DNA from: Zhengella mangrovi | GTDB taxonomy: Bacteria; Pseudomonadota; Alphaproteobacteria; Rhizobiales; Rhizobiaceae | Reading direction: 5' to 3' | Length of the DNA: 64,000 nucleotides | Assembly (NCBI RefSeq): GCF_002727065.1 | Contig: NZ_PDVP01000005.1 | Coordinates: 1-64,000, forward strand | Part shown: piece by piece, positions 53,844 through 62,397 of the stretch | Layout: every line of letters begins with the position of its first letter | Numbering within the stretch: position 1 is the first letter of the stretch | The notes under the pieces: generated by a model | What the model was told of the DNA's origin: nothing | What the model saw: the letters and a program-made list of their open reading frames with translations, nothing else | Database searches by the model: none | Program-made: the position numbers and the translations under genes

Positions 53844-55214
53844 TCAGCCGAGCACCGCCTTCACCACGTCGGCGGTCTTGCCCACCACTTCGTCGGCCTC
53901 GGCGCGGCTCAGGCAGAGCGGCGGCGCGAAGCCCAGGATGTCGCCCTGCGGCATGGCCCGCCCGATCACGCCCCGCTCCAGCAGCGCGGCCGAGACGGCA
54001 GGGCCGATCTTGCGCGCGGAGTCGAAATACCGCCGCTCGTCCTTGCCCTCGATGAACTCGACGGCGCACATCATGCCTTCGCCGCGCACGTCGCCGACAT
54101 GGGCATGGCCACCGATGGCGTCCTTCATGGCGGCATTGAAATAGGCGCCGGTTTCCCCGGCATTGCTGACCAGGTTCAGGCTGTCGATCAGCTTGAGATT
54201 GGCCACGCCGGCCGCCGCCCCGATCGGGTGCGCCGAATAGGTCCAGCCATGGCCGATCGGGCCGTTCTCGTCCGTGCCCTTTTCCAGCACGGCCCAGACC
54301 TTGTCCGAAACGATGGACCCCGACAAGGGCGCGTAGGCCGAGGTCAATCCCTTGGCGATGGTGATGATGTCGGGCCGGATGCCGTAGTGGGTCGAGCCGA
54401 ACATCGTGCCGAGCCGCCCGAAGCCGGTCACGACCTCGTCGGCGATGAGCAGGATGTCATGCTTGTCCAGAACGGCCTGGATCGCCTCCCAGTAGCCGGC
54501 CGGTGGCGGTACGATGCCGCCGGTCCCGAGCAGCGGTTCGCCGATGAAGGCGGCGATCGTGTCGGCGCCCTCGCGCTCGATCAGCGCCTCCAGTTCGGCG
54601 GCGCAATGGGCGGAGAAGGCCTCCTCGCTCATCGTCAGGTCGGCGCGGCGGTAGTAATAGGGTGCCTCGGTGTGCAGCACCTGCGCCAGTGGCAGGTCGA
54701 ACTTCTTGTGGAACAGCTCGAGCCCGGTCAGCGAACCGGTCATCAGTCCGGAGCCGTGATAGCCGCGCCAGCGCGAGATGATCTTCTTCTTCCCGGGCCG
54801 GCCAAGGATGTTGTTGTAGTACCAGACCAGCTTGATGTTGGTCTCGTTGGCATCCGAGCCGCCAAGCCCGAAATAGACCTTGGACATGTTGTCCGGCGCG
54901 CGCTCGACGACCATCTTGGCCAGCGTGATGGACGCCTCCGTGCCGTGGCCGACATAGGCATGGTAATAGGCCAGTTCCTTCGCCTGGGCGGCAATCGCCT
55001 CGGCGATCTCGGACCGTCCGTAGCCGACGTTGACGCAGTAGAGGCCGGCAAAGGCGTCGAGCAGCCGGTTGCCGTCGCGGTCCTCGATGTGCACGCCCGA
55101 ACCGCCGGTCACGATGCGGTTGGGGCTTTCGCCGCGCGCATGCTGGGCAAGATGGGTGGAGGGGTGGAAGAAGTTGTCCCGGTCCCACTGGTCGAGCTGG
55201 TCGTTCTTCAGCAT
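53844..55214 (-). CDS. doeD: Class III aminotransferase, probably DoeD of ectoine catabolism
   Basis: The 456-residue PLP enzyme belongs to the omega-aminotransferases. The PLP lysine lies in DIITIAKGLTSAYAPLSG and the D-E-V-V-x-G-F-G-R motif precedes it. In ectoine degradation DoeD transaminates diaminobutyrate to aspartate semialdehyde. The assignment rests on its place directly after doeC in a cluster with doeA, eutB and eutC. I chose the ATG at 55214. It is the last gene on the minus-strand side of the cluster. Confidence 0.82.
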   Translation of the reverse strand: MLKNDQLDQWDRDNFFHPSTHLAQHARGESPNRIVTGGSGVHIEDRDGNRLLDAFAGLYCVNVGYGRSEIAEAIAAQAKELAYYHAYVGHGTEASITLAKMVVERAPDNMSKVYFGLGGSDANETNIKLVWYYNNILGRPGKKKIISRWRGYHGSGLMTGSLTGLELFHKKFDLPLAQVLHTEAPYYYRRADLTMSEEAFSAHCAAELEALIEREGADTIAAFIGEPLLGTGGIVPPPAGYWEAIQAVLDKHDILLIADEVVTGFGRLGTMFGSTHYGIRPDIITIAKGLTSAYAPLSGSIVSDKVWAVLEKGTDENGPIGHGWTYSAHPIGAAAGVANLKLIDSLNLVSNAGETGAYFNAAMKDAIGGHAHVGDVRGEGMMCAVEFIEGKDERRYFDSARKIGPAVSAALLERGVIGRAMPQGDILGFAPPLCLSRAEADEVVGKTADVVKAVLG

Positions 55215-55236
55215 TGTCTTTTCCTTCCAGTTGCTG

Positions 55237-56715
55237 TCATGCCCAGTCGCGGCAGACATATTTGACGTCCATGAAGGCGGCCATGCCGAGGCGGGCGCCT
55301 TCGCGCCCCACGCCGGACTGTTTCATGCCGCCGAACGGAATGGGCGCGCCGGTCACCTTGGTCCGGTTTACCGCCACCATGCCGTATTGCAAGGCGCGGC
55401 TGGCCCGGTAGATGCGCCGCGGATCGCTCGTGTGCAGGTAGGCGATCAGCCCGTATTCGCTGTCGTTGGCCCGGCCGAAGGCCTCCTCCTCGGTGTCGAA
55501 GGCGGCGATCGCGGCCACCGGCCCGAAGGTCTCCTCGGTCATGATCAGGGCGTCGGCGGGCACGTCCGCCAGCACGGTCGGCTCGAAGAAGAGAGGCCCG
55601 GCGGCATGGCGTTTTCCGCCGCACAGCAGCCGCGCGCCACGCTCCAGGGCATCGGCCACCTGTTCTTCCTGCTTGGCCACGGCCTTCTCGTTCATCAGCG
55701 GCCCGATATCGGGATCCTCCATGCCGGGACCGACCGACAGTCCGGCCGTCCGGCCGGCGAGCCGGGCGCAGAAATCCTCGTAGGCGCTGCGCTCGACGAG
55801 AAACCGGTTGGCGCCGAGGCAATCCTGGCCCGACGTCGCGAATTTCGCCTTCATCGCCTCGCCGACCGCGTGATCCATGTCCGCGTCGCCGAACAGCAGG
55901 AAGGGTGCATGCCCGCCGAGTTCCATCACGATCCGCTTCACCGTGTCGGCCGACTGCCGGTACAGCAGCTTGCCGATCGCGGTGGACCCGGTGAACGACA
56001 GCGCGCGCACGCGCCGGTCGGCCGTCCAGACCGGGACGATATCGGTGGCATGACCGGTCACGACATTGAACACGCCGGGCGGAAAGCCGGCCCGCTCGGC
56101 CAGTTCAGCCAGCGCCGTGGCGCTCAGCGGCGTCTCGTGGGACGGATGGATCAGCACCGGGCACCCGGCCGCGAGTGCGGCGGCGGCCTTGCGCACGATC
56201 ATCGCGTTGGGGAAATTCCACGGCGTGATAAGCGCGGCGACCCCGACGGGTTCCATCCAGACCTCCACCTCCGCGTCGGGCAGGTGCGACGTGACGCTTT
56301 CGATGTTCGGCCGCTTGGCCTCCTCGGAATAGAATTCCGCGAAGGAGGCGCCGTAATCGATCTCGCCGCGCGCTTCCGACAGCGGCTTCCCCTGTTCCAG
56401 GGTCATGACGGTGGCGAGGTCCTCGCGATGCGCGCGCATCAGGTCGAACCAGCGTTTCAGATAGGCCGCGCGGTCCTGCGGCAGCAGTCCCGACCAGCCG
56501 GCAAAGGCATCGTGCGCGGCATCGACAGCGGCCTGCGCCTCGGCCTGACCCATCGCCGCGACGCGGGCAAGGGCCGCCCCGCTGGCCGGATCTGTCACCG
56601 CGATGGTGGCGCCATCGGCCGACGAGACCCAGGCCCCGCCGACATAGGCGAAGGTGCGAAGGATCTTGGGATCGTTCAACGGGACGGGCCAATGGCCCTT
56701 GTCGTTGCCTGTCAT
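55237..56715 (-). CDS. doeC: Aldehyde dehydrogenase, probably DoeC aspartate-semialdehyde dehydrogenase
   Basis: The 492-residue aldehyde dehydrogenase has the catalytic Cys299 in SGQDCLGANRF, the general base Glu265 in VMELGGHAP and the nucleotide-binding WNFPNAMIVRKAAAAL. It resembles succinate-semialdehyde dehydrogenases. In ectoine catabolism DoeC oxidises aspartate semialdehyde to aspartate. Odd: the almost universal cofactor-binding lysine (KPA/KPS, position 190) is histidine (LIHPSHETP). It lies 22 bases before doeD. Confidence 0.85.
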   Translation of the reverse strand: MTGNDKGHWPVPLNDPKILRTFAYVGGAWVSSADGATIAVTDPASGAALARVAAMGQAEAQAAVDAAHDAFAGWSGLLPQDRAAYLKRWFDLMRAHREDLATVMTLEQGKPLSEARGEIDYGASFAEFYSEEAKRPNIESVTSHLPDAEVEVWMEPVGVAALITPWNFPNAMIVRKAAAALAAGCPVLIHPSHETPLSATALAELAERAGFPPGVFNVVTGHATDIVPVWTADRRVRALSFTGSTAIGKLLYRQSADTVKRIVMELGGHAPFLLFGDADMDHAVGEAMKAKFATSGQDCLGANRFLVERSAYEDFCARLAGRTAGLSVGPGMEDPDIGPLMNEKAVAKQEEQVADALERGARLLCGGKRHAAGPLFFEPTVLADVPADALIMTEETFGPVAAIAAFDTEEEAFGRANDSEYGLIAYLHTSDPRRIYRASRALQYGMVAVNRTKVTGAPIPFGGMKQSGVGREGARLGMAAFMDVKYVCRDWA

Positions 56716-56832
56716 GATGCGCCTCGCTGTGCTGGATGCCGAAGGACATCGCCAGCATAGGGGCGAAGGCGGACAGGTTTTTGCCGCAGTGATGCGCGCT
56801 GGCAGTGGTTCTTGCTGAATTCGGGGTCCGTC

Positions 56833-57318
56833 TCAGCGTTTTTCGCTGCGGGGCGGCGAGGGCAGCGCCGGCGGGGCATTCTTCACCGCCTTGGTGACGA
56901 TGTAGCCGAAGTAGCGCTCGATCCCGACGCCGGCGTCCAGCAGCCGGTCCATCAGACGCTGGTAGGCGTCCACGTCGGCCACCACGACTTTCATCAGGTA
57001 ATCGATGCCGCCACCCGTGGCCACGCATTCCGCGATCTCCGGCAGTTCGATGACGGCGGCCTCGAAACGGCGGAAGTCGGCGGCCTGGTGGTTGGCGAGC
57101 GTCACTTCCACGTGCACCTCCGTCACCGGCCCCAGCCGGCGCAGGTCCACCAGCGCGCGGTAACCGGTGATGTAGCCGGCCTTTTCCAGCTTCTTCAGCC
57201 GTTCCACGCAGGGACTCGGCGACAGGTTCACCGTTTCGGCCAGCGCCACCTTGGTCATGCGCCCGTTGGCCTGCAGCGCGGCGAGGATGGCGAGGTCGTA
57301 GGCGTCCAGCTTGCTCAT
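56833..57318 (-). CDS. doeX: Lrp/AsnC family regulator (DoeX/AsnC of ectoine cluster)
   Basis: The 161-residue protein has an N-terminal helix-turn-helix (DLAILAALQANGRMTKVALA, NLSPSPCVERLKKLEKAGYI) and an RAM ligand-binding domain (VHVEVTLAN...VATGGGIDYLMKVV). AsnC/DoeX proteins are standard members of ectoine utilisation clusters and respond to pathway intermediates such as N-acetyl-diaminobutyrate. It lies between eutC and doeC, 18 and 117 bases from them. Confidence 0.88.
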   Translation of the reverse strand: MSKLDAYDLAILAALQANGRMTKVALAETVNLSPSPCVERLKKLEKAGYITGYRALVDLRRLGPVTEVHVEVTLANHQAADFRRFEAAVIELPEIAECVATGGGIDYLMKVVVADVDAYQRLMDRLLDAGVGIERYFGYIVTKAVKNAPPALPSPPRSEKR

Positions 57319-57336
57319 GCGCGGCGTGTCCGGCGG

Positions 57337-58329
57337 TCAGGTGGAAATGGCGGTGCCGCTGCCGGCTGCCCGTGTCACGGCCAGCGCGTGGGTCGCGATC
57401 GCGGTATCCTGCGCGCCGGTGCCGGTCAGGTCGCAGATCGTGATCTGGTCCGGCGAGGTCCGGACCTGCGCCTTGCCCGAGACGACGTCGCCCAGTTCGA
57501 TCGGCGACTGCGCCGCGCCGAGGCCGGCGGCCAGCACGCTGCGCCACTCGCCAAGCGCCTCGCACTGAGAAAGCCGGTCGCAGACATAGGCGTCCGCCGC
57601 CGCGATGGCGCGCGGATCGATTTCGTTCTTGCCTGCCTGATCCGAGCCCATGGCGGTGATGTGCAGCCCCGGATGCAGCCAGTCCGCCTGCAGCACGGGA
57701 TCCCGCGCCGGGGTCGTAGTGACGACGAGCTGGCTGGCGGCAACGAGCGCCGCCGGATCGTCCATGGCCTGGGCCTCCACGCCGAGCCGGGCCGTCAGGT
57801 CGCGTGCGCAGGCCGCGGCCTTGGCGCCATCGCGGCCCCAGACGAGCACCCGGCGGAAGGGCCGGACGAGATGCGCCGCTTCCATTTGCAGGCGCGCCTG
57901 CACGCCGGTGCCGATCACGCCGGCTGTCTCGACCGTCTCCGGTGCCAGGTGCCGGGCGGCAACCGCGCCGGCCGCGGCCGTGCGCACGTCGGTGAGATAG
58001 CCGTTGTCGAGGAACACGGCCTTGACCAGCCCGGTCGTGGCGTCGAGCAGAACCATCAGCCCGTTCAGGCTCGCCAGTCCCTTGGCCGGGTTGTCGAAAA
58101 AGCCCGGGCTCACCTTGATCGCGAAGCCCTCGAAGCCCGGGATCCAGGCAGTCTTCACATCGACTTCGCCATGCACCGCCGGCAGGTCCATCGACAGGAT
58201 CGGCGGCATCACGACCCCGCCGCCGGCCAGCGCGGCGAACGCCTGCGAGACGACGTCGACGGCGGTGAGGTCCAGCTTGACCGCGCCGCGCAGCTCGGTC
58301 TCGGTCACGATGCGGATTTCATGCGCCAT
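57337..58329 (-). CDS. eutC: Ornithine cyclodeaminase/mu-crystallin-type protein EutC
   Basis: The 330-residue protein has the ornithine cyclodeaminase fold with the NAD-binding TAGVIGTGVQARLQMEAAHL and the ITAMGSDQAGKNEIDPRAIA segment. EutC-type proteins accompany EutB in ectoine/hydroxyectoine clusters and are thought to act on hydroxyectoine-derived intermediates. The ATG at 58329 has GGGAGG five bases before it and overlaps eutB by 11 bases. A GTG two codons earlier is less likely. Confidence 0.85.
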   Translation of the reverse strand: MAHEIRIVTETELRGAVKLDLTAVDVVSQAFAALAGGGVVMPPILSMDLPAVHGEVDVKTAWIPGFEGFAIKVSPGFFDNPAKGLASLNGLMVLLDATTGLVKAVFLDNGYLTDVRTAAAGAVAARHLAPETVETAGVIGTGVQARLQMEAAHLVRPFRRVLVWGRDGAKAAACARDLTARLGVEAQAMDDPAALVAASQLVVTTTPARDPVLQADWLHPGLHITAMGSDQAGKNEIDPRAIAAADAYVCDRLSQCEALGEWRSVLAAGLGAAQSPIELGDVVSGKAQVRTSPDQITICDLTGTGAQDTAIATHALAVTRAAGSGTAIST

Positions 58330-59326
58330 AGGCACCTCCCGAAGTCTTGAAGCCGGCCAGGTCCACCGGTTCGCCGTTGATCACCTGACGGAACTGGCCC
58401 ATGTCGACGTTGCGCCCCGTGATCAGTGTCGCCACGGGACCTTTCGGCCGGCCGGCCTTGCCGCTCAGGACGGCGGCGAGCCCGACGACACTGGCGCCTT
58501 CCGCCACCATTCGGTCCTCGAAGAACAGCACCTGCATCGCGCGGTAGATCTCGTCTTCCGACACCAGGATGATGTCGTCGAGCAGGTCACGGCACAGGGC
58601 GAAGCTGTAGCGGTTGGAAAGCCCGATGCCGCCGCCCAGCGAATCCGCCAGGCTCGCCACTTCTTCCACGTCCACCGGCCTGCCGGCGGCGATGGAGGCA
58701 TGCATGGCCGCGCCGCGATCCATCGTCACCCCGATCACGCGGACCGAAGGCTTGATCGCCTTGGCCGCCAGGGCCACGCCGGCGGCCAGTCCGCCACCCG
58801 ACAGCGGCACCAGGATCGTAGCGATGTCGGGCCGGTCGGCCAGCATTTCCAGCGCTGCGGTTCCCTGGCCGGCGATCACCGCCTCGTGGTCGAAGGGCGG
58901 GATTTCGACGAGCCCGTCATTCGCCGCAAGCTGCTGGCTTTCGATGCCGGCCTCGTCCTGGCTGCGCCCGGCGACGTGGGTTTCAGCGCCCAGCGCTGCG
59001 ATCCCTTCCACCTTGTTGGCCGGTACGAGGGTCGACATGCAGATGACCGCGCGCAGGCCGCGCCGGCGCGCCGCATAGGCCACGGCCCGGCCGTGGTTGC
59101 CGGTCGAGCAGCAGGTTACGCCCGCCGCGTCCCCTGGCAATTGCGCGATGGCATTGGCCGCGCCGCGCAGCTTGAAGGCGCCCGTCGGCTGGCAGAGTTC
59201 CAGCTTCATCAGGAACTCGCATCCGGCAACGCCTGCCATGAAGGGTGAGGGCACCATCGGCGTCTTCACCGCCATGCCGGCAATCCGGCTGGCAGCGGCC
59301 ATCACGTCTGCGAGCGCAAGCGTCAT
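58319..59326 (-). CDS. eutB: Threonine dehydratase-like PLP enzyme EutB
   Basis: The 335-residue fold-type II PLP enzyme has the PLP lysine in PTGAFKLRGAANAI, the phosphate loop LVPLSGGGLAAGVAL and the STGNHGRAVAYAA segment. EutB is associated with hydroxyectoine breakdown, removing the hydroxyl side of hydroxydiaminobutyrate-type intermediates. It is the first gene of the minus-strand half of the cluster. The promoter lies in the 257-base region shared with doeA. Confidence 0.87.
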   Translation of the reverse strand: MTLALADVMAAASRIAGMAVKTPMVPSPFMAGVAGCEFLMKLELCQPTGAFKLRGAANAIAQLPGDAAGVTCCSTGNHGRAVAYAARRRGLRAVICMSTLVPANKVEGIAALGAETHVAGRSQDEAGIESQQLAANDGLVEIPPFDHEAVIAGQGTAALEMLADRPDIATILVPLSGGGLAAGVALAAKAIKPSVRVIGVTMDRGAAMHASIAAGRPVDVEEVASLADSLGGGIGLSNRYSFALCRDLLDDIILVSEDEIYRAMQVLFFEDRMVAEGASVVGLAAVLSGKAGRPKGPVATLITGRNVDMGQFRQVINGEPVDLAGFKTSGGAYGA

Positions 59327-59583
59327 GGCGAGACCCTCCCGCGAGTGCCGGGCCGGAAACGGGTCGCAAAGACACGGAAATGTCGCATCCGGAACTCCTC
59401 TGGCGCATCTTGTCGGTGTTTCTTGTCAGGGTCCGGAACCTGCGGCTGCAAAGCATCACGCGCTGCCGCGCATGTCAACTTTCCCGGTATTGTTTTTCGC
59501 CAGCCATCGGGGCTACGGTCCCAGTGTCTCGCCGCGTGGAAAGCACGGGAGGAACAACTCGAAAAACCTGGAAGGAGCGGGAC

Positions 59584-60768
59584 ATGAGCGCAATCCATCT
59601 GCCATTCGAGAAGGCCGAGTACGAGCGCCGCCTGGCCAGGGTGCGCGAGGCCATGGTCGCCCAGCAGATGGATCTCCTGTTCATCGAGGACCCGTCCAAC
59701 ATGGCGTGGCTGACCGGCTATGACGGCTGGTCTTTCTATGTCCACCAGGGCGTTCTGGTCTTCCTCGACGAGGACCCGATCTGGTGGGGCCGGTCGCAGG
59801 ATTCCAACGGCGCCCTGCGTACCGTCTGGATGGACGATTCCCGTGTCGCCTGGTACCCGGACCACTACGTGCAGTCCACGCTCTGCCACCCGATGGAACT
59901 GCTCGCCGCCATGATCCGCGACCGCGGCTACGGCGCCAGCCGCATCGGCCTGGAATTGGAAAACTACTACTTCTCCGCCAAGGCCTTCCTGGTGTTGCAG
60001 AACGAACTGCCGGACGCGCTGCTGGCCGATGCGACCGCGCTGGTGAACTGGCAGCGCGCGGTGAAGAGCGAGCCGGAAATCGCCTTCATGCGCAAGGCGG
60101 CCCGCATTTCCGAGAAGATCATCGACTACATCGTCGAGCGCGTCGAGCCGGGGGTGAAGAAATCCGAGGTGGTCGCCGAGATCTACGGCAAGGCCATTCG
60201 CGGCACCGACGAGGACTGGGGCGACTATCCCGCCATCGTCCCGCTGCTGCCCTCCGGCTCCGACGCCGCCGCTCCGCACCTGACCTGGGACGGCCGCGTG
60301 TTTGAAAAGGACATGGCGACCTTCTTCGAGATCGCCGGCTGCTATCGCCGCTATCATGCCCCGTTCTGCCGCACGGTTTTCCTGGGCACCCCGCCCGACT
60401 ATTTCCGCCGTGCCGAGGAAGCGCTGGTCGAGGGCCTCGAGGCCGGGCTCGACGCGGCACGGGCCGGCAACACCGCCGCCGATATCGCCCGCGCGCTGGC
60501 CATGCCGCTGGAACGCGCCGGCATCGAGCGTTCCGCCCGCGCGGGCTATCCGATCGGCATCTCCTATCCGCCCGACTGGGGCGAGCGCACGATCTCCATC
60601 CGCGAGGGCGACGAGACGGTGCTGGAACCGGGCATGACCTTCCACTTCATGCCGGGCCTGTGGATGAACGACTGGGGCCTGGAGATCACCGAGAGCATCC
60701 TGATCAAGGACAAGGGGCCGGCGGAATGCCTGTGCGACCGTCCGCGCCAGCTCTTCGTCAAGGAGTGA
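59584..60768 (+). CDS. doeA: Ectoine hydrolase DoeA
   Basis: The 394-residue protein has the M24/creatinase-type two-domain layout. It carries the DoeA/EutD-typical sequences DLLFIEDPSNMAWLTGYDGW, PIWWGRSQDSNGALRTVW and GISYPPDWGERTISI. It opens the tetrahydropyrimidine ring of ectoine to N-acetyl-diaminobutyrates. The ATG at 59584 is preceded by GGAAGGAGCGG. An upstream extension would be antisense to eutB. The M20 gene follows after four bases. Confidence 0.93.
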   Translation: MSAIHLPFEKAEYERRLARVREAMVAQQMDLLFIEDPSNMAWLTGYDGWSFYVHQGVLVFLDEDPIWWGRSQDSNGALRTVWMDDSRVAWYPDHYVQSTLCHPMELLAAMIRDRGYGASRIGLELENYYFSAKAFLVLQNELPDALLADATALVNWQRAVKSEPEIAFMRKAARISEKIIDYIVERVEPGVKKSEVVAEIYGKAIRGTDEDWGDYPAIVPLLPSGSDAAAPHLTWDGRVFEKDMATFFEIAGCYRRYHAPFCRTVFLGTPPDYFRRAEEALVEGLEAGLDAARAGNTAADIARALAMPLERAGIERSARAGYPIGISYPPDWGERTISIREGDETVLEPGMTFHFMPGLWMNDWGLEITESILIKDKGPAECLCDRPRQLFVKE

Positions 60769-60772
60769 TCCG

Positions 60773-61933
60773 GTGAGCGCGCTGGACCGCACCGTCGCCA
60801 TCCTCGGTGACCTGGTCGCCTATCCCACGGTCTCCGCCGATTCCAACCTTGCGCTCATCACCTACGCCGCCGAACGCCTGGGCGATGCCGGCGCCACGAT
60901 CCAGATCCACCGCGATCCATCCGGCGAGAAGGCCAATCTTTTTGCCACCATCGGGCCGGACCGGCCCGGCGGCGTGGTCCTGTCGGGTCACAGCGATGTC
61001 GTGCCGGCACTGGAGCCGGAATGGGAAAGCGATCCCTTCGCGATGCGCCAGGCCGATGGCCGCCTGCATGGCCGCGGAACCTGCGACATGAAGGGCTTCA
61101 TCGCTTGCATGCTGGCTACGGCGGATACCTTCGCCGCGCGCAAGCTGGTGCGCCCGGTTCACTTTGCGCTGACCTATGACGAGGAGGTCGGCTGCCTCGG
61201 CGCCCGGCAGATGGTGCAGGATCTCGCCGCCGCCGGGATTCGTCCGGCCACCGCCATCATCGGCGAGCCGACCAGCATGCGGATGATCGAGGGCCACAAG
61301 GGCTGTTTCGAATACACCACCCGCTTCAAGGGCGTGGAAGGCCACGGTTCGGACCCGGACGCCGGCGTCAATGCCATCGAATATGCCGTGCGCTACGCCG
61401 CCCGTCTGGCCGATCTCGGCCGCGGCCTGCGCGCCGATCCGGTGGAAGGATCGCGGTTCCGCCCGCCGTTCACCACCGTCCAGATCGGCCGCATCGAGGG
61501 TGGGGCCGCACGCAATGTCATTGCCGGCGACTGCCTGATCGAATGGGAAATGCGCCCGGTGCGCCCCGGCGACGCGGGCCGGGTGAAGGACAACCTGAAA
61601 CTCTTCTGCGAAGAGGTCCTGCTGCCGGAAATGCGCCGCGTCTCGCCAGATTGCTCCATCGAGACCGAGATCATCGGCGAGGTGGCGGGGCTGGAACCCG
61701 TGCCAGACAACGAGGCCCGCGACATCGTCTCCCGCCTGACGGGCGCCAACGATTGCGATGTCGTCGCCTTCGGCACCGAGGCCGGCCTGTTCCAGGAATT
61801 CGGCATGTCGGCCATCGTCTGCGGCCCCGGCTCCATCGAGCAGGCGCACAAGCCGAACGAATATGTCGAGCTGTCGCAACTCGACGCCTGCCTCGTCATG
61901 CTGGACGGACTGGCCGGCACGCTGTCGGCCTGA
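60773..61933 (+). CDS. M20 family deacetylase (ArgE-like), likely N-acetyl-diaminobutyrate deacetylase
   Basis: The 386-residue protein is an acetylornithine-deacetylase-like M20 metallopeptidase. The metal-binding blocks are VLSGHSDVVPA, GRGTCDMKGF, the catalytic LTYDEEVGCLGARQ, IIGEPTSMRMIEGHKG and the final GPGSIEQAHKPNE. In ectoine degradation the N-acetyl group must be removed. The usual enzyme DoeB/EutE belongs to the aspartoacylase family, whereas here an ArgE-type protein sits in its place next to doeA. Translation starts at a GTG four bases after doeA. Confidence 0.88.
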   Translation: MSALDRTVAILGDLVAYPTVSADSNLALITYAAERLGDAGATIQIHRDPSGEKANLFATIGPDRPGGVVLSGHSDVVPALEPEWESDPFAMRQADGRLHGRGTCDMKGFIACMLATADTFAARKLVRPVHFALTYDEEVGCLGARQMVQDLAAAGIRPATAIIGEPTSMRMIEGHKGCFEYTTRFKGVEGHGSDPDAGVNAIEYAVRYAARLADLGRGLRADPVEGSRFRPPFTTVQIGRIEGGAARNVIAGDCLIEWEMRPVRPGDAGRVKDNLKLFCEEVLLPEMRRVSPDCSIETEIIGEVAGLEPVPDNEARDIVSRLTGANDCDVVAFGTEAGLFQEFGMSAIVCGPGSIEQAHKPNEYVELSQLDACLVMLDGLAGTLSA

Positions 61934-61946
61934 TCGCAGGCGGCGG

Positions 61947-62327
61947 TTATTGCGACGCGACCCACCAGGTGTTGCCGTCGGGATCGCGAAAACCGCCGCG
62001 CAGGTCGTCATCCTCGCGCTTGCGCTCGGGCACCTGTACCGATGGTGCGTCAAACGCCATGGCCCGCTCGTAGGCGGCTGCCGCATCCTCGACATAGACG
62101 TGAAGATGCGCGTCGCCTGACCGCCAGTCCGTTGCCCCGCCACCGATCATCACCACGCTGTCGTCGATCTTGACCTCGGCATGCATCAGCGAGCCGTCGG
62201 GCCGGTCAAAGCGGCGCAACAGGGTCGCACCGAACACGTTTCCGAGGAAATTGATCAGCCCCTGGGCATCGGGGCTGACGAGATAGGGGCTGACGGACGT
62301 GTAGCCGTCCGGCTTCCAGTCGGGCAT
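61947..62327 (-). CDS. VOC (glyoxalase/PhnB-like) family protein
   Basis: The 126-residue protein has two beta-alpha-beta-beta-beta motifs of the VOC fold, with SVSPYLVSPDAQGLINFLGN at the start and GGFRDPDGNTWWVASQ at the end. PhnB-like members are small and often of unknown substrate. It ends 13 bases from the convergent M20 gene. Confidence 0.85.
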   Translation of the reverse strand: MPDWKPDGYTSVSPYLVSPDAQGLINFLGNVFGATLLRRFDRPDGSLMHAEVKIDDSVVMIGGGATDWRSGDAHLHVYVEDAAAAYERAMAFDAPSVQVPERKREDDDLRGGFRDPDGNTWWVASQ

Positions 62328-62397
62328 GGGCAGGGCCTCCTCGGCAAGGGTCGCTGCTTGGGGACATAGGGCGCCGCGCGGACCCGGCGACCTCCGG

